Below, piece after piece: positions 54,964 to 63,894 of a DNA stretch of 64,000 nt. Positions within the stretch are counted from its first letter, which is position 1. Every line of letters begins with the position of its first letter. The position numbers and the translations under genes were made by a program. Origin of the DNA: JAKJEP01 sp964580995 (lineage in GTDB: Bacteria > Planctomycetota > Phycisphaerae > Sedimentisphaerales > SM23-30); NCBI GenBank assembly GCA_964580995.1, contig CAZOMV010000003.1:1-64000 (forward strand). Reading direction: 5' to 3'. The notes beneath the pieces were generated by a model that ran no database searches, was not told the origin of the DNA, and saw only the letters and a list, made by a program, of their open reading frames with translations.

Positions 54964-57900
54964 TCATTTTTCCGTTATACCGGCTGCCAGAACGGCTGAC
55001 ATTTCAAACTGATGATTATCAACCTGATCCGATTTCTCCTCCAATAACGTAATCTTCAATCGATGCGACCCGGCTGACAGATGGTCCGCGATCTGTACAA
55101 ATCGGCTGTAGCCTCCGCCCCAATCCTGGGGGAAATAGGCTTCCAGCTTCACCGGCGGCAGGTCGTCCACCTGTACCGAAGCCATCCCTCCCTTCTGGTT
55201 CGTGTGGTGATAAATCAGACTAATTGTAGTTCCCACCACTTCAAATTCCAGTGTGCTGCCGGGTGTTTCCGCTGTCCAGCTATTGAAAAACGGCTGATTC
55301 GACTTTCCGGCCCAGCCGTTACCAACAACCGGCGTTATGCTCTCCGCATCATAATAAGCGGCATGTTCATAAACATCGCGGATCAATGGCTCAGAAGGCG
55401 GTAGAGTATCCGGAAGGTCATCAACAGACGGGAGAGTTGTCCAGATGCTATCCAGAAAAGAAGCTATAAACTCTGCACAAAGGGCATGTCCCTTATCATT
55501 CGGATGAACCGTATCTGCTTCAATATCATCCCACCGAATGCGCCCGGCCTGAAGTTCCGGCCAAAGCGATTCCCGCATGGTGACCATTGGCAGGCCGTAA
55601 TGATTGCCAATTCGCATGTGTTCCGTCTGAACATTGTTTCCCTGCTTATCCATCGTGAAAAATAACATAACCGCAGGTTGGTTGGGCATAGCTAGAATCT
55701 GGCGGGTCAGCCCTTCCAGCGTTTCGGCGGCCCTGGTACTGCCGGCATCATTAACGGCGTATTCAATCACCACAAAATCCGGCTGGTACTGTAACAAATG
55801 TTTTTTTGCACGATGGGCACCCAAATCGGAACCGGTCGCGCCGATACCGGCATTAATAAACTTGATTTTCTCCGGTGCTGGGGAATGCTCCCGCCACCAT
55901 CTCGCCACAATATCAGCCCATCGATGTTCAGGAGAACTGGCCGCCGCTCCCTGAGTGATCGAACCGCCAATAACACCAACCGTTACCGGCTGTTTATCCC
56001 GCAAACGTGCCATAACCTTTTGCAGGCGAACCACATTCCCTTTGCTAAGCAAAGAACGTTCTACAATGCGACTATGGTCCTGATCTGTTTTTTTGTATCG
56101 AATTAAAACCGAGCCGGGTTTTTCCGGAATAGTGATTTCCATCGATTGCAGCGATTTGCCGGCCACTTTCTTCCAAAGCCCATATTCATACGTCTCCCCG
56201 GTAATACTGACTTCATATTGGGCACCCGGATCGATATTCCGCAGGGAAATCTCACAATTTGTATAGCCGCTCAGCGGCCGGCGGAACACAAACACGCAGC
56301 CCTCCCCCAAGTCCGGCCGGTCCCACTGACAGGCATACCATACCTCATCCGAATCCAGCGGCTGCAGCAGCGGGTAAAAATCCCCCAAAACCAGCGGCCG
56401 CAGCATCCGCAGTTCCGCGATAGCCTGCCGGGCCGTTTCCACGGGAAAGTTTTTATCGACCAGATCCACACAGAAAACACCCCCGCCGCAAAAATTGCTG
56501 CGAAAACTATACGGCTCCATCTCCCAGGTAGGCCCCGCATGTAACGGCACATACAAAGACAGCCCGCTAATCAGATTCTGATTTCCCGTGCCCATAAATA
56601 CCCGGTTTGGCGGCCACGACCAGGCCGGCCAGTCATTCAGATCGCTGCGATGGAGATAATAACACCGCTTCATAGTCTCAATGTCAATCCGATTGCCGCC
56701 CCCGCAGCAGCTATCAATCTTCAGCCCCGGATTCCGCCGCAAGAGGTCCGAATAAAACTGATACAGCCCGTCAATATGTTTCATCTCCGCGATCCCCTGC
56801 CGGTCTTCCGGCCCTTCTTCCGGCGGAATATCGCTGCCGTCTTCCCGATAGATATTAATCCCCCATTCCTGAATAAATCCGCAAATCAGATCTGTCAATT
56901 TCTCCCTCGCTTCCGGCTCGCCCAGCTTCCAGATGCCGCCCCGGCCTTCTCCGCCCCCGTGTATATATTGCGGATATTCCTTCGCCCATTGGGTCCCCCC
57001 GTTGACACTCATCGGAATCATCCACAACAGATAATCCATTCCGTGCTGATGGGCCAGATCCGCGATCGGCTTGATCCCGCCCGCAAAGGCATCCGGCCGC
57101 GGATACCAATTCCCCAGATTCTGCTGCCAGGGCTGCGGAAACCACCAGGCATCCATCCAGATCGCCTCAAAACCCATTTCCCCATATTTCGGAATGGTAT
57201 CATATTCAATCTTTTCATTATAGTCATCCCACCAGGCCTCCCAGATCCGCCCTTCCGCCGCCGCCTGCCGGATCACCTGTACCATGGCTACCCCCGCCAG
57301 CGGCGGCAAAGTCGGCTGGCCCTTTTGCCGCGGCACATAATGGTCGATCACCAGTTTGCGAAACTGGTTATGCCCGTCAATCATCTCTTTCCCGGTCCAC
57401 GGCAGCACCACCACGCTGGGACCGCGGACCTCTTCGCCGGGTTTCAGATAAAACCGGGTCTTGATCCCCATCCCCACCCGAACCGCCAGCAAATCCTCCC
57501 CCGTGTGCTCAAACTCCGCAGCCCAGTTCCCCGACCACCCAATCGCCACCACCCAGCCGCCCTCCGGATACTTGACGTTAAAAAAAGGCATATAACGAAA
57601 AGATCCTTTCGACGCAAACCTGCACTTCAAGCCGCGATGTAGCTCTTCGTCATGCTTCATGAACGATTCCCGCGTTTCTCCCCACATATAGGTCGGCGTG
57701 GAATAATCATACGAATAATAACGGTCTCCGTTGGACCATCGCAGAATCGGATTGCCGCGCGGTTTGACCTGCCCGGGCAGATTGCTGCCGTCCAAAGTTA
57801 AAATGTTCTCTATGATTTTCGTATCTTCCCCACCGGTATTGCGAAAATATAAAACCCATTCTACCGCCGGGCTATCGGCAAAAGTCCGCACCCGGCATTC

Positions 57901-58170
57901 CACCTGCAGGGAACTCTGCGGATCCTGCCAGGCATAGATATCATATTCCCCATGCTGCTCCGCCGCTTGGGAACGAGAATGCGACCAGCCCGCCAGCAGG
58001 GTTTGCGAATTCTTCCCGTTATATACAAATGAGAAAGGCAAAGAGACGGCTTTCCCATCCGCCCCCGTCGTAAAAGTATTTTTCACCCAGTCTTGTCCCG
58101 CCCAAACAGAACTACTGATAACAAAACAGAGCAAAATGAAAAACCTCTTCAAACTACCGGTTCGTCTCAT
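54964..58170 (-). CDS. GH36-like alpha-galactosidase fused to an SGNH hydrolase
   Basis: 1068 residues from 58170 (AAAGGA upstream), with a Sec signal ending near SSSVWAG. Residues about 25-700 are a GH36/melibiase-like enzyme: an N-terminal sandwich, then GFEAIWMDAWWFP, NIYREDGSD (candidate nucleophile Asp near 440), and LHRSDLNDWPAW (candidate acid/base). Residues about 725-910 are an SGNH/GDSL hydrolase with all blocks: VGVIGGSITQGAA (block I serine in GGS, near 733), NAGIGATGSD (block II), VIEYAVNDAG (block III), and DTVHPND (block V Asp-x-x-His). A C-terminal carbohydrate-binding-like sandwich closes it (STLEFEVVGTTISLIYHH). SGNH enzymes of this kind often remove acetyl groups from sugars. 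One secreted chain could thus deacylate and deglycosylate a side chain. Confidence 0.88.
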   Translation of the reverse strand: MRRTGSLKRFFILLCFVISSSVWAGQDWVKNTFTTGADGKAVSLPFSFVYNGKNSQTLLAGWSHSRSQAAEQHGEYDIYAWQDPQSSLQVECRVRTFADSPAVEWVLYFRNTGGEDTKIIENILTLDGSNLPGQVKPRGNPILRWSNGDRYYSYDYSTPTYMWGETRESFMKHDEELHRGLKCRFASKGSFRYMPFFNVKYPEGGWVVAIGWSGNWAAEFEHTGEDLLAVRVGMGIKTRFYLKPGEEVRGPSVVVLPWTGKEMIDGHNQFRKLVIDHYVPRQKGQPTLPPLAGVAMVQVIRQAAAEGRIWEAWWDDYNEKIEYDTIPKYGEMGFEAIWMDAWWFPQPWQQNLGNWYPRPDAFAGGIKPIADLAHQHGMDYLLWMIPMSVNGGTQWAKEYPQYIHGGGEGRGGIWKLGEPEAREKLTDLICGFIQEWGINIYREDGSDIPPEEGPEDRQGIAEMKHIDGLYQFYSDLLRRNPGLKIDSCCGGGNRIDIETMKRCYYLHRSDLNDWPAWSWPPNRVFMGTGNQNLISGLSLYVPLHAGPTWEMEPYSFRSNFCGGGVFCVDLVDKNFPVETARQAIAELRMLRPLVLGDFYPLLQPLDSDEVWYACQWDRPDLGEGCVFVFRRPLSGYTNCEISLRNIDPGAQYEVSITGETYEYGLWKKVAGKSLQSMEITIPEKPGSVLIRYKKTDQDHSRIVERSLLSKGNVVRLQKVMARLRDKQPVTVGVIGGSITQGAAASSPEHRWADIVARWWREHSPAPEKIKFINAGIGATGSDLGAHRAKKHLLQYQPDFVVIEYAVNDAGSTRAAETLEGLTRQILAMPNQPAVMLFFTMDKQGNNVQTEHMRIGNHYGLPMVTMRESLWPELQAGRIRWDDIEADTVHPNDKGHALCAEFIASFLDSIWTTLPSVDDLPDTLPPSEPLIRDVYEHAAYYDAESITPVVGNGWAGKSNQPFFNSWTAETPGSTLEFEVVGTTISLIYHHTNQKGGMASVQVDDLPPVKLEAYFPQDWGGGYSRFVQIADHLSAGSHRLKITLLEEKSDQVDNHQFEMSAVLAAGITEK

Positions 58171-58209
58171 TTTTTTCCTTTCTATCATTTTCCGGATGAT
58201 TGCAGCGAA

Positions 58210-59223
58210 TCAGGCCAACACCCCGGTCACTTCGTGCGGAATAAACATTTCCGGCGTGATTTGCTTCTGGCAGACAGGATCCTCTTCCTGGGTCATCAAA
58301 TAATGCACCGCATCCATCCCCACCTGATAATTCGGCTGCTTCAGGCATATCATCGGAATCCCCAGAAAATCGCTCAAATGCGAATCATCCACCGTCGCGA
58401 TAATCACATCCTGCGGAATTCGGAGATTCTTTTCCTTCAGGGCCTTGATCCCCCCCAGCGCCAGCTCGATGTTCGTATAATAAATCACCCGGGGAACGGT
58501 TTTGCCCGGCAGACACAGATTCAAGGTGGCACTGTAACCCGCCTGCGGATTGATAAGCTGCCGCTCGATATCCCATTCCGACGGTATTTCACAGCCGGAT
58601 TCCTTCAACGCCTCCAGAAATCCCGCCCGCCGCTGCGAATGGCCCACAAATTCCCGCCCCGCCGTTACCACCGCGAAATCCCGGCACCCATGACTGGCCA
58701 GGTATCGGCCCAGATGAAAACTGACACCATAATTATCAAATCCGATCCAACTAATATCATTTCTATCGAACCGCCGTTCGATCACCACCTGGCGAATCCC
58801 ATCATCCGCAATCCGCTCGATCAAACCGGTATTCTGCTCCCCGATTAACAAATGAACTAACGCATCAATCTTATTTTCCCCCAGATAATCCTTATAAGCG
58901 CCTTCCCGATAAGCGATCGGAATAAAATCCGTCAGGCTCAAAAGCCGGACCGCCGCCTTATATTTCGCCGCCGCCTCCATCACCCCCGCCAAAATCTCCT
59001 TGCAATACTCATATTCCATCGCCCCCGGAATCAAATTATCCCGCGTAATCCCGATGGTCGCAACCCGCTTGTTCTCCCGCCGCATCGGCGAATACTCCAA
59101 AGACTCCAGCACCTCCGTCACCTTCCGCCGCGTCTGAGGCCGTACCTTGGCCGAATGATTCACCACCCGCGACACCGTCGCCACTGACACCCCAGCCTTC
59201 TTCGCCACCAAATTGATATTCAT
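58210..59223 (-). CDS. LacI family transcriptional regulator of operon 2
   Basis: 337 residues from 59223 with TGGAG upstream. The DNA-binding head is classical: MNINLVAKKAGVSVATVSRVVN, then the hinge region SPMRRENKRVATIGIT. The rest is the periplasmic-binding-protein-like sensor (VVIERRFDRNDISWIGFDNYGVSFHLGRYLASHGCRDFAVVTAGREF, read in pieces; VIIATVDDSHLSDFLGIPMICLKQPNYQVG), which should bind a sugar or oligosaccharide. The C-terminus IPHEVTGVLA is complete. It is the first gene of the polysaccharide locus and lies 39 bases before the GH36-SGNH gene, so it probably controls itself and the eight genes behind it. A long inverted repeat stands 30-66 bases ahead of its start codon. Confidence 0.93.
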   Translation of the reverse strand: MNINLVAKKAGVSVATVSRVVNHSAKVRPQTRRKVTEVLESLEYSPMRRENKRVATIGITRDNLIPGAMEYEYCKEILAGVMEAAAKYKAAVRLLSLTDFIPIAYREGAYKDYLGENKIDALVHLLIGEQNTGLIERIADDGIRQVVIERRFDRNDISWIGFDNYGVSFHLGRYLASHGCRDFAVVTAGREFVGHSQRRAGFLEALKESGCEIPSEWDIERQLINPQAGYSATLNLCLPGKTVPRVIYYTNIELALGGIKALKEKNLRIPQDVIIATVDDSHLSDFLGIPMICLKQPNYQVGMDAVHYLMTQEEDPVCQKQITPEMFIPHEVTGVLA

Positions 59224-59252
59224 CGAATCTCCATAACATATAAACAAAATCT

Positions 59253-59289
59253 AATAAATGTAAATTACATTAATTTACATTTATTTACA
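59253..59289 (-). promoter_or_regulatory. Candidate operator of the LacI-type regulator
   Basis: A perfect inverted repeat, arms AATAAATGTAAAT (59253-59265) and ATTTACATTTATT (59273-59285) around seven bases, lies just upstream of the regulator's ribosome site. TTACA occurs at 59265, 59275 and 59285, exactly ten bases apart. An opposite TGTAA is at 59259. This suggests several protein subunits on one face of the DNA. The rest of 59224-59449 is AT-rich and shows no gene. Confidence 0.55.
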
Positions 59290-59449
59290 ATAAAAATTAC
59301 TAATGGAATACCCAAAATATCTATAATCAGTTTATTTTCCGTTACTTACAAATTTATAATTCTGATTTTGCCGCCCAAAAACAGAGTGATTTATATCATT
59401 AAATCCCAGTAAAAACTGTTGTTGAAAAAATCAGCGATGAAATGAAATT

Positions 59450-60322
59450 TTAATGTACCGCACTGGCCGGCAGGTAAAAAATCCCCGGCCCTACATTATC
59501 GGGATAAGGTATTGCCCCATCGCAACTTAAAGACACTCTCATCGGAACCACCTGTTCAGAGGTGTAAGTTTCCACATGACCGTCAACAAAACCCGCCAAC
59601 AGCGATATTTTGAGTGAATTGACCGCCCCGCCGCCTTCCGGGCAAGACCAGTAATCGCTGGACACCTGGCTGCCCTGCGTAACTTCCGCCTGGGAGAATT
59701 TCTGGCTGCTGCCATAAGCCTCCGGACTGCGCCAATGGTTATACCCCAGATAATCACTCAGCAGCAGGGTACTGCCCCGGCCGCTCCCCCAGCTGTCCTG
59801 CGGGCCGCGAAAAAGCCGGTTACCCCCGTTTATTTCCAATATCCCCAGATAATTCCAGTAAAAACAGTAACACCCCGACAGCGGATCCCACGAAATCGGC
59901 GTATCCGGATGATCCCACTCATCCCCCGCCTGCCATACCTCCTCCAGGCGGGGACATGGATTGGGCGAGGTCGGACAGTTCAAAATATCCGCCTTTTCCA
60001 CATATTCTCCAAGGTATCCGCTCATGGCCCGGTGCAACTGCGGCGCCCGCTTCTCATAGCCGGTAATCATGCAGGGTTCCTGCCAGTTCCAATTCTTGCC
60101 ATGACCGATAGTCGCCACCGATTCCGGATACCGGTCACAGTTGTCACAGGCGTATAACAGCAAACTACCCGCAATCTGCCGCTGATGGTTCATGCTGACC
60201 AGATTCTGCGCCTGCCGGCGGGCCTTGCCCAAAACCGGCAGCAAAAAACTGAGCAAAATGGCCACAATGGCAATCACCACCATGAGCTCAATCAGCGTAA
60301 AACCGTTAGTTCCTCGCTTCAT
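59450..60322 (-). CDS. Type IV prepilin/pseudopilin-like secreted protein
   Basis: 290 residues from ATG 60322 (a TTG precedes it in frame). The N-terminus KRGTNGFTLIELMVVIAIVAILLSFLLPVLGKAR is the prepilin signal, in short pieces: cleavage after the glycine before FTLIE, glutamate at +5, then a hydrophobic helix. After the helix the block NLVSMNHQRQIAGSLLLYA and the C-terminal GFVDGHVETYTSEQ resemble the numerous planctomycete H-x9-DG or DUF1559-type pseudopilins. The globular part has paired cysteines (CDNCDRYPES, ILNCPTS, SGCYCFYW). It probably assembles in a pseudopilus or stays as a membrane-anchored surface protein. It stands alone, 226 bases beyond the regulator. Confidence 0.85.
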   Translation of the reverse strand: MKRGTNGFTLIELMVVIAIVAILLSFLLPVLGKARRQAQNLVSMNHQRQIAGSLLLYACDNCDRYPESVATIGHGKNWNWQEPCMITGYEKRAPQLHRAMSGYLGEYVEKADILNCPTSPNPCPRLEEVWQAGDEWDHPDTPISWDPLSGCYCFYWNYLGILEINGGNRLFRGPQDSWGSGRGSTLLLSDYLGYNHWRSPEAYGSSQKFSQAEVTQGSQVSSDYWSCPEGGGAVNSLKISLLAGFVDGHVETYTSEQVVPMRVSLSCDGAIPYPDNVGPGIFYLPASAVH

Positions 60323-60469
60323 CAAAACCGCACCGAAAAATTGGCCTATCTTCCAGCTATAGAAACCGCTGCAAATTTAATAGAATTAGCTGATAATAGA
60401 ATACCACGTTTCCCGGTGTCTGTCAATCTCTTTTATGGCAACCGCCCCTACCCATCTTGGTAAAATAGG

Positions 60470-60504
60470 CAAAAAACAGGGCCGCGAAGGGTAATTCGCA
60501 GCCC
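60470..60504 (-). terminator. Intrinsic terminator of the dockerin gene
   Basis: Read on the minus strand: stem GGGCTGCGAA / TTCGCGGCCC with one T-G wobble, loop TTACCC, then TGTTTTTT. It starts about 30 bases after the stop codon of the dockerin gene and is a good Rho-independent terminator. The region 60323-60533 otherwise holds no gene. Confidence 0.75.
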
Positions 60505-60533
60505 TTCCCCTCCTTACGGCTGGTTGCTACGAG

Positions 60534-63500
60534 CTATTGCTGCACCCACGGCAAGGAAGCCAACCAATTTTGCGACAAAATCGCAAAATCGATCAGGTCA
60601 ACGACACCATCACGATTCACGTCCCCGTTCACCGGCCATTCACTCATGCTGGCATACCCCGTACCACCATACGCCCCCATATTCACCCGCCCCCCATTCG
60701 GCATCCTCTCCCCCGCCGGATCTTCCATCCAATCCCCCGCATCAATACAGGGACTGGTCACATCATCCATTATCCATTGCCCTTCGTTAAACTGTGAGAA
60801 AAATAAGCCATAGGTTGTCTGTCCGCTGTCACATTTTAAATAGTAAATACTTGACTCATCTGGGGTAACATATGGCCGATAATCCGATAACACCGGATCA
60901 CTCATTCCAATTTTTTGGATATCAACAAAAGGTTCGTTTAAAGAAGAACGAGTTGCCTTAAAAACATCCCCATTGGTTATTCCATCTCGTCTGCCAGAAA
61001 AATAAATAGTCAAGCCATCCGGCATAATACAAGGTGCATTGCTGTTACCTTCAGCAAAATTCGTATTTAATTCCCTTACATTTACTGGATTTGAAAAAGA
61101 TTCATCTGTTGAATTCCTAGTAGCCATCCAGATAGCAATTGCGCCATATGCTCCTGGACGGGTTGAGTCCCAGAATATAATCAGTTCATCTTCTGTTAGC
61201 GAAGGCCGCGTATCAACATAACCATCCATGTGTAATTCAGGGAAAGAATATTTTACTACCCATACATCATTTTTTGAAGTTCTCTCAGCCATCTTAAATG
61301 TGGTATCTTCAACATAATATAATCTTAGCTCATCTGAAGTGACCCACGGATTATGAGTATCTGTTCCAAAGTAAAGCTCGTTTGCTACTTTGAATGAAGT
61401 AAAAGATCCTTTGGGAATACTTCTACTTGCTTCCACAATACGATGTCCTCCCTCGGGGACAGTCCTTGAAAAATATATAGTAAGCATGTCTCTCGACAAA
61501 CAGGTCCTTACACCTATAATGGGATCGTTTAAGTCAGAACGAAATACCGGTTCCGACCAGCCTTGTTCAGCAGGAGGTAAGGGAACAAATCTGCCGCGGA
61601 CAGATTTAAGGTGGTAATCGCCGTTGGTTGGATCGGCAAACTGGGGATAGGCGTCGAAGTTGTTATTCGCCGAGTCGCCGTTTTTCAGGCAACTGAAACT
61701 GGCCTGGCACTGGTACAAGTCGCCATCGGTATTATTCCAGAAGATGCAGTTGGTGATCGCCGGAGCGACGCCGGAGCAAGCGGAAATGCCGCACTCGTTA
61801 TCCACAATGGTTAAATTTTTCAAGGTGGGTGAACTACCGGCCAGGAAGACAGCCTTGTCGCTGCCACGAATCACAAAATTTTTTAGGATACTGTCCGGCC
61901 CTTCGGCAGAATTGCAGGAAATCGCATAATCCCCCGGAGCCTGCAACACAGCCGCATCCGCTGCACTCTGGACGGTAATGGCCTTGCCCTGGAAATTAAT
62001 CAGTTCCGTATAGACTCCCGGCCAGACGTGGACTTCATCGCCATCCTCCGCGGCATTGATACCGGCCTGAATGGTCTGAAAAGCAGTCATTTGCGTCAGG
62101 CCGTCGTTACTGTCACTGCCACGAATCGTATCGACATGATACACCATCACCGACACATCGCTCATACTGGCGTAAGCAGTACCGCCATACGCCCCCATAT
62201 TGATCCGGCCACCGTTGGTCATTGGCTCCCCCGCCGGATCTTCCGTCGGATCCCCCGCATCGATGCAGGGACTGGTTACGTCGTCCACCACCCATTGGCC
62301 TTCGTTAAATTGAGAAAACCAGATACCACTGTCTCTTTGAAAGTAAATTTCTTTTTCATCAGGCGTAGCATAAGGCCAATAATCTGCTATGGTGGGATTG
62401 CTCGCGCCAATTTTCTGAATATTTCCAAAGGGTTCGTTTTGATTGTTTCTTGTTGCCTTATAAATATCTCCATATAGTTTTCCATCTCGTTTACTTCCAA
62501 AATAAATGGTCAAACCATCCGGCAAAACACAGGGACCATTACTGTTCCCTTCAGCAAAATTCGTATTTAATTCACTTACATTTACAGGATTGGTAAATTG
62601 CTCGTGAATCGAATTTCGCGTAGCCATCCATATTGCTCCAGTGCCATATGCTCCAGAACGGATTGACTCCCAATATATAGTTAATTCATCTTCCATTAAA
62701 GAGGGTTTGCTATCGAAGCCGCCATTAATATGAATCGCAGAGAAGGTGATTGTTTCTACCATAGGATCACTTTTAGTAGCTCGTTCTGCTTGCTTAAGAA
62801 TATATTCATTATCGCCAATTTTACAACGATAATACATTCGCAATTCATCGGCAGAAAACCAGGGGCATCCAACAGCTAAACCAGTAGGCGAAGAATAAAC
62901 AAGCCATTCTTCGGTGAACGGCCCCTCCGGCATATTACGATGTGCTGCCACTATGTGTGCACTTATTAAACCATGAAACCCTCTTCTCATATATATTGTA
63001 AGTTTATCTTGTGACAAAAAGGGAAATTGAGGCACATATCCATAGACTGGGTCCTCCAATTCCGATAACAAAACCGGTTCCGTCCAGCCTTGTTCGGCCG
63101 GGGGCAGGGGATTAAATCGACCGACGACGGATTTAAGATGGTAATCGCCATTATCAGGATCGGCAAATTGGGGATTGGCGTCGATGTTGTTAAGAGCGGG
63201 ACCGCCGCCTTCCAGGCGGCTATAGCGGGCCTGGCACTGGTACAGATCACCATCGGTATTGTTCCAGAAGATACAGTTGGTGATCGTCGGGGCGGCGCCA
63301 GCATAAGCCGAAATACCAAACTCATTATCCACAATCGTCAAATTCTTCAGTGTGGGCGAGCTGCCCGCCAGAAAAACCGCCATATCACTGCCGCAAATGA
63401 CAAAGTTCTTCAGCACACTGCCCGGTCCCTCCGCAAAATAACACGAAACCGCAAAATCACCCGGTGCTTGCAAAACCGCCGCATCCGCCGCACTTTGGAC

Positions 63501-63749
63501 AGTAATCGTTTTGCCAAAGAAATTAATCAATTCGGTATAGACACCCGGCCAGACGCGGACCTCGTCGCCATTCGCTGCCGCGTTGATACCGGCTTGAATA
63601 GTCTGAAAGGCGGTTTCTTTGGTCAGGCCGTCGTAGCTGTCACTGCCGTGAATCGTATCGACATGATATACCGTAACGGCAGATGCAAGGGGGCAGCCTA
63701 AGACGGTGACAACCAGTAAAACGATAAGATTTTTTAAGTTTGTAACCAT
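60534..63749 (-). CDS. Secreted dockerin protein with duplicated beta-helix/PD40-like halves
   Basis: 1071 residues with a Sec signal (NLIVLLVVTVLGCPLASA) and a strong GGAGG site. Residues about 25-525 and 535-1035 are two copies of one unit. Each starts YHVDTI.GSDS.DGLT, continues with a right-handed beta-helix-like part (TAFQTIQAGINAA, VWPGVYTELINF, SSPTLKNLTIVDN, TNCIFWNNTDGDLYQCQA), and then a WD40/TolB-like PD40 part with ELxIxWxSxRxGAYGxxAIWMATRNS and LPDGLTIYFGSKRDG. The C-terminus NGDVNRDGVVDLIDFAILSQNWL is half to one dockerin type I motif with calcium-binding spacing. Dockerins bind cohesins or, in planctomycetes, may serve other sorting roles; no cohesin gene is in the window. Its ligand is unknown. 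Confidence 0.88.
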   Translation of the reverse strand: MVTNLKNLIVLLVVTVLGCPLASAVTVYHVDTIHGSDSYDGLTKETAFQTIQAGINAAANGDEVRVWPGVYTELINFFGKTITVQSAADAAVLQAPGDFAVSCYFAEGPGSVLKNFVICGSDMAVFLAGSSPTLKNLTIVDNEFGISAYAGAAPTITNCIFWNNTDGDLYQCQARYSRLEGGGPALNNIDANPQFADPDNGDYHLKSVVGRFNPLPPAEQGWTEPVLLSELEDPVYGYVPQFPFLSQDKLTIYMRRGFHGLISAHIVAAHRNMPEGPFTEEWLVYSSPTGLAVGCPWFSADELRMYYRCKIGDNEYILKQAERATKSDPMVETITFSAIHINGGFDSKPSLMEDELTIYWESIRSGAYGTGAIWMATRNSIHEQFTNPVNVSELNTNFAEGNSNGPCVLPDGLTIYFGSKRDGKLYGDIYKATRNNQNEPFGNIQKIGASNPTIADYWPYATPDEKEIYFQRDSGIWFSQFNEGQWVVDDVTSPCIDAGDPTEDPAGEPMTNGGRINMGAYGGTAYASMSDVSVMVYHVDTIRGSDSNDGLTQMTAFQTIQAGINAAEDGDEVHVWPGVYTELINFQGKAITVQSAADAAVLQAPGDYAISCNSAEGPDSILKNFVIRGSDKAVFLAGSSPTLKNLTIVDNECGISACSGVAPAITNCIFWNNTDGDLYQCQASFSCLKNGDSANNNFDAYPQFADPTNGDYHLKSVRGRFVPLPPAEQGWSEPVFRSDLNDPIIGVRTCLSRDMLTIYFSRTVPEGGHRIVEASRSIPKGSFTSFKVANELYFGTDTHNPWVTSDELRLYYVEDTTFKMAERTSKNDVWVVKYSFPELHMDGYVDTRPSLTEDELIIFWDSTRPGAYGAIAIWMATRNSTDESFSNPVNVRELNTNFAEGNSNAPCIMPDGLTIYFSGRRDGITNGDVFKATRSSLNEPFVDIQKIGMSDPVLSDYRPYVTPDESSIYYLKCDSGQTTYGLFFSQFNEGQWIMDDVTSPCIDAGDWMEDPAGERMPNGGRVNMGAYGGTGYASMSEWPVNGDVNRDGVVDLIDFAILSQNWLASLPWVQQ
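60650..63680 (-). repeat. Internal tandem duplication of about 510 codons
   Basis: The two halves of the dockerin gene align end to end. In the beta-helix part the agreement is very high (for example VFLAGSSPTLKNLTIVDNE in both), while the PD40 part has diverged more. Limits are approximate: about 62150-63680 and 60650-62145. Confidence 0.8.
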
Positions 63750-63766
63750 AATTTACCTCCATTCGG

Positions 63767-63793
63767 GATAGCCGGCTTACCTGCTATCGCCGG
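63767..63793 (-). promoter_or_regulatory. Alternative hairpins in the dockerin gene leader
   Basis: On the minus strand the order is CCGGC, GATAGC, AGGTAA, GCCGG, CTATC. CCGGC can pair with GCCGG, or GATAGC with GCTATC, but not both at once, because the strands cross with no linker bases. The element ends seven bases ahead of the GGAGG ribosome site. Confidence 0.4.
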
Positions 63794-63863
63794 GACAAAA
63801 TATACATTCCTGTAAAACCCGACATACATTTTGATCTTCTTAAGAAACTCTAACAAATGGACA

Positions 63864-63894
63864 TAAAAACGTTATTTCCAGTGTTAAAAACGTT
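63864..63894. repeat. Direct repeat upstream of the dockerin gene
   Basis: TAAAAACGTT occurs at 63864-63873 and 63885-63894, exactly 21 bases (two helical turns) apart. Possible activator or repressor half-sites. The rest of 63795-64000 shows no gene. Confidence 0.35.

Noticed and set aside
63767..63793. c-di-GMP-I riboswitch
   Set aside because: The AGGTAA between stem arms is reminiscent of the 3' half, but the conserved GACGCAAAGC core is missing upstream.
63767..63793. H-type pseudoknot
   Set aside because: The strand order fits, but two connecting loops would be zero bases long, which is sterically not feasible; alternative hairpins are more likely.
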